Below, piece by piece: positions 60,522 to 64,000 of a stretch of DNA of 64,000 nt (position 1 is its first letter; each line of letters starts with the position of its first letter). Origin of the DNA: Fasciola hepatica. Lineage: Eukaryota > Platyhelminthes > Trematoda > Plagiorchiida > Fasciolidae. The translations under genes were made by a program, and so were the position numbers. The DNA lies in contig CANUEZ040000193.1 in NCBI GenBank assembly GCA_948099385.1, forward strand, positions 4,972,501-5,036,500. Reading direction: 5' to 3'. The notes under the pieces were generated by a model. That model did not search any database. It was not told the DNA's origin and saw only the letters and a program-made list of their open reading frames with translations.

Positions 60522-63047
60522 TTCACCACACACGAATTGGGAGTATTTGATTCTCATTGTGACGGTTATTTACAACAGCATTCTCGGTCATATTGCATCG
60601 AAGTCACACAATTAAAATACCTCCAATTCCACTTGGTCCCGCTAGCCAGTGATTCAAACGAAGTATATTTTTGAAATGCAGTTCACCTCAGTTTGTACTA
60701 ATATTATGGGCCCAGATGGTCACACCCTGTTTGTAGCCTAAATCAAAATTATGGTTGCTCATTTTCAACTTACTCGTATGAAGTATAGTAAGCCAGTGTC
60801 CACCATATCTCATTACTCGTGTTATTGTTCTAGCTCATCTATCTGAACCCCACTGTTATCTTTTTGTTGACCCTTTGAAACCGAAATGGGTCTACTGCAG
60901 CTTCCGAACACTCACAGTGGAGCGTTTATTTTATCAGAGATGCAGGAAATGTATGCTTTCTAATGTACGTGACGAGTCTTCTTGGAAAAATCAACTCACT
61001 GAGTTTTGCTCACTGTCTACTTGTAGTCCAGACAAATGGAAAAAGCTACATCTAATAATAGATAAAGTAGCTTCAGTCAACTGAACTTGTTCCTCAACTT
61101 TGACTTCTAAGAATTACCAAAGAAGATCAGTTCATGAGCTGGCAGAACAATCTTTCACCGATGAAACTAGTCGATGAGTAATAAACTCTGGAGAACGAAT
61201 CATGGGACAAAAGTCTCCATGAAACAAACAAATGCATTCAGCCTAATGAATTGTTGTTTTGAGCAAGTGTATGCATAATACCCTTCTACGTTTATTGCTG
61301 CATTGTTATCTTCTTTTATATCAGTCCGACGTGGAATATATCTATATATGCTGACTTCCCTACATGATCTCATCTCCGTCCTTTTCCTCCTGGATTTTAC
61401 CAGTGTGGCGTGAAAACCATAACAAAAACGCATAAGCAAATTGAATTTTGGAACTTATCATTCCTTATTCTATAATCATTTCCTGTTAATGAATAATATT
61501 GATACAATATCTAGTGGAGGGACTGAAAATTAGAGGCTCTCAAGTGGGATAGTACTCGACGGTGCCAACAGGGTTCGAACTCACCGTTCACCATAGGAGG
61601 ATTTGGAATCTACCGTGACGATTATTCGACCAGCGCCTGCCAGTCTAATGCCAAGTCAATAACCAATATAATGAACACCGTCGTTTTGACTCCCACTACT
61701 CACTTTCTGATTTATGCAACCAAACTCTCCAGAAACGCTTATCACAGATCCTCTGAAAAGTCGACAACTTTCTCCTGATTTATATGAGCTACGTAGAGAT
61801 AGACTTTTAGCCCCATCAACTCATCTCACTAAAAGCCCCAATGATCAGGATGATTGAAAAGTATCCAAATTTACTGTGTGTATGGAGGATTTTTTCAATA
61901 GAAATCTTGACAAATATGTACGATGTGACCTCCCCAGCGTCACTCATCTCATACCAATACGTTATGCTTGTTTTTATAAGAGATTACAAACAAAATGTTC
62001 CATACGCTTTTGTAGGCGTATTCAACGGGGTTCTACCGTAGCGTATTCGAACACTACAATTGTAAGGGTCCTGTGTTACCTACATTATGCGTAATTCCGA
62101 GTGTATTCGCAGGATTCCCTTTATACATTTTAGAGAAACAATCGTCATGAATCATAAATGTCTGGACAAGACCTTCATGTTCCCCTCCGTTTGTCAATGT
62201 CGAAAGTGATGATATTCTTTCGTAATATTCATTGTGACCCGATTAGATGACCTACCAGTTTATTTCTTGGAATGATTCATCATGCACTATCAACACCCAA
62301 CTCACCGTTAAAACCGCAGCATCGCTGTACAACTGTTCCATCCATGTTATGAATCATTAGTAGTGCTGATCCACCGAGTTCACACCAGGAGTAGAAACAA
62401 CATATAAGCTTCCAAAGCTAACTCCCTCAAGGATTAGATTCATATCAACACTTTTTGAGAAAAAACCATATTTTATGCGTCTTCGGAAATTCGTAAGGTT
62501 AGAGTGTTATTCATTCATGCTTTTTCTAAATCCATGAAATTGTTCTAAATATTGTTTGCATATGTCAGACCTTGGAATTAGACAAGTATCTCATGGAAGC
62601 TATGAAAACAGTGACATAAAACTGCGAAAACAGTTAGGCGTTACACATGCTGGGCTGCTCGTAGGCAGCTCGGGGACTTACTTCCAGAAATTCAAAAACC
62701 AAAGTGGCAGTATTTGTAGGCGTTATCAAGGGTCTTGTCTAATCATAAATTAAAGATTCGACTAAGACGATAAAAATGCTATCGTTCAATTGCGTTTTTC
62801 TGTTGTTTCATTTACCATCACTGAAATTTGAACGAATAAAATACCGTTTTTATTTGGGATTGATTGCGCGAATTTCCTGTTCTTCTTCATATAGTCATTC
62901 TACATCTAACTAGTGCAACGCCACACTCTCGCCTCCCTACTGGCACATACATTGCCGGTAACTTGGTACCTACCTCACTGCGTGTCTGTGTGTGTGACTT
63001 GCTAATCTGTGGTGAAGAGGCTGACGTGGTCCGATTTCAAACGCGCT
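60522..63047. other. 2.5-kb segment present only in the right arm
   Basis: The left arm runs straight from the partner of 60521 to the partner of about 63048, so this is an insertion here or a deletion there. No transposase or reverse transcriptase is recognisable; frames are under 75 residues. It contains one tRNA-like region (61560-61644). Confidence 0.7.
61560..61644 (-). other. tRNA-like (SINE-type) Pol III box pair
   Basis: On the minus strand tggcaggcgctgg resembles an A box and gagttcgaaccc a B box, about 60 nt apart. The acceptor and T stems do not pair well, so this is not a tRNA gene. A SINE head or tRNA pseudogene is the best guess. Confidence 0.35.
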
Positions 63048-63050
63048 TAT

Positions 63051-64000
63051 TAGAAATGTGAACGATCAGACACGTACATCAAAGGACCGTATGCGCATGT
63101 GCATCAATATAGTCAGTCGACTACGAATCAATACGAGTGCGAAACAAACAGGATTGGATGGCACAGTGAGGAAGAGGAAAAATTCGGCTTGGTAGAAATT
63201 CCGGACCTAGACAGTCATGCCTTACATACAAATTCTATACGCGGTCCGCGATACCACCTTCCCAAAGCAGACAGTTATCGCTACCACACCTGACCTATTG
63301 CACACTTATAGCGATCTCCAATCTTCATTATAATGTACCATACACAGGGATGTGAAGAAGGAGAACCGAATTACAACCTTCTTGTCGGCTGGGGCGGTTC
63401 ATCGTATTCGATAATGAAAAACATCGCATACTCGAGATTCTGTACTGTAAATCCGTACAAGGACTTGGAGGCTCTGCTATATAGCCACGTAATTCCGGTA
63501 AGTTTGAGGGCACAGGAAGTGCCAAATTCCATTCCTTAAACTGTGGTCTTAGTAGGAGCTTCGTGATTTCTTCTCGACACTAAAAAACACAAGATGCGGA
63601 GTGTTACTTTGGTGTTCAAATAATCATCCAATTGAGGAAACGTCCCGCTGCGGATATAAGTCACCGAGGTTGCACATGAAGCTAGTGCTGACGCACTCCA
63701 TCACGTCTGCTGAGGCTTGGTGGACGCGCGAGCAATTCGTTGACGTATATGATGCAACGGCTGAACAGTCCGTAGTGAACTACCAATACGTTTGCTCTCG
63801 TCAACCAGCCCGTTTCAGACAAACGCTTCAGCCTAGGCCGGTCGGATAGGCGATTCCTTAACGCAAACCAGTACAAATAAATCGTTCCTTATCGTGCACC
63901 GAACTCCAACTACGTTCCACCTTACGCTTCTGTCATGCAGGATGCTGTTCTTGTGGTAGGAATGGTCATATTTGCAAGGCATGTCGCTAATCCAAGTGCA
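63051..64000 (+). pseudogene. Gypsy Gag relic (right arm, cut by window end)
   Basis: Mirror of 9594-10543, about 93% similar. Frames at 63099-63293, 63333-63539 and 63601-63849 match the three left frames with scattered changes (for example 68 residues with five differences in the middle frame). The zinc-finger region starts at about 63895 and the window ends within it. Stops between frames are shared with the left copy, so the gene was already dead when the arms were formed. Protease and reverse transcriptase relics should follow beyond the window if the arm continues. Confidence 0.72.

Larger units (their letters stand above)
50534..64000 (-). repeat. Large inverted repeat, right arm (runs off window)
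   Basis: Reverse complement of 9594-19535, longer by about 3.5 kb because of sequence absent from the left arm: about 860 bp near 55237-56131, about 310 bp near 56668-56980 and about 2.5 kb at 60522-63047. The order of relics is exactly mirrored. Pairing still holds at base 64000, so the arm extends beyond the window. Confidence 0.93.

Noticed and set aside
61560..61644. A functional tRNA gene
   Set aside because: B box is good but the acceptor and T stems do not pair and the A-to-B distance is long.

Overview
This window looks like repeat-rich, gene-poor nuclear DNA of a eukaryote. I recognise no host protein-coding gene, rRNA, intact tRNA or CRISPR array. All recognisable coding matter belongs to retroelements (BEL/Pao and Ty3/gypsy LTR elements, RTE-like non-LTR elements, Penelope-like elements with a GIY-YIG region) and possibly one DNA-transposon relic. 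This mix, in moderately AT-rich DNA, suggests a parasitic flatworm (trematode or cestode). That assignment is an inference from element content; no taxonomic marker was found.

Layout. 1-2040: an interspersed direct repeat seen twice, 1.5 kb apart. 2100-2975: RTE-like reverse transcriptase relic on the minus strand. 3148-5742: a composite block of a gypsy Gag-protease relic abutting an RTE endonuclease relic. The same block recurs in direct orientation at 45760-48532. 7190-10543: a decayed minus-strand gypsy element. 9594-19535: the left arm of a large imperfect inverted repeat; its right arm is 50534-64000 and runs off the window. The arms carry mirrored copies of the gypsy Gag, an RTE 5'UTR plus endonuclease and linker, a BEL reverse transcriptase scrap and a Penelope fragment. 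19394-21620: head-to-tail dimer of a 1.1-kb unit, and the left arm ends inside its first copy. 23551-24291 and 48602-49344: a second, smaller inverted pair. 25195-26755: a Penelope element whose 5' part is inverted relative to its 3' part. 30417-37464: a young BEL/Pao element with 826-bp LTRs, a 5-bp target duplication and all main domains, but broken reading frames. 37470-45759: 8.3 kb with nothing recognisable. 49410-50530: Penelope fragment immediately outside the right arm.

Nothing here works as an operon or pathway. The window reads as a history of nested insertions followed by segmental duplication and inversion. The most notable signals are: the >10-kb inverted repeat with uneven arm divergence; the very young but coding-defective BEL/Pao copy whose LTR holds an antisense tRNA-like Pol III box pair; a hairpin in the RTE 5'UTR that covaries between the two arms; and the head-to-head Penelope insertion resembling twin priming.
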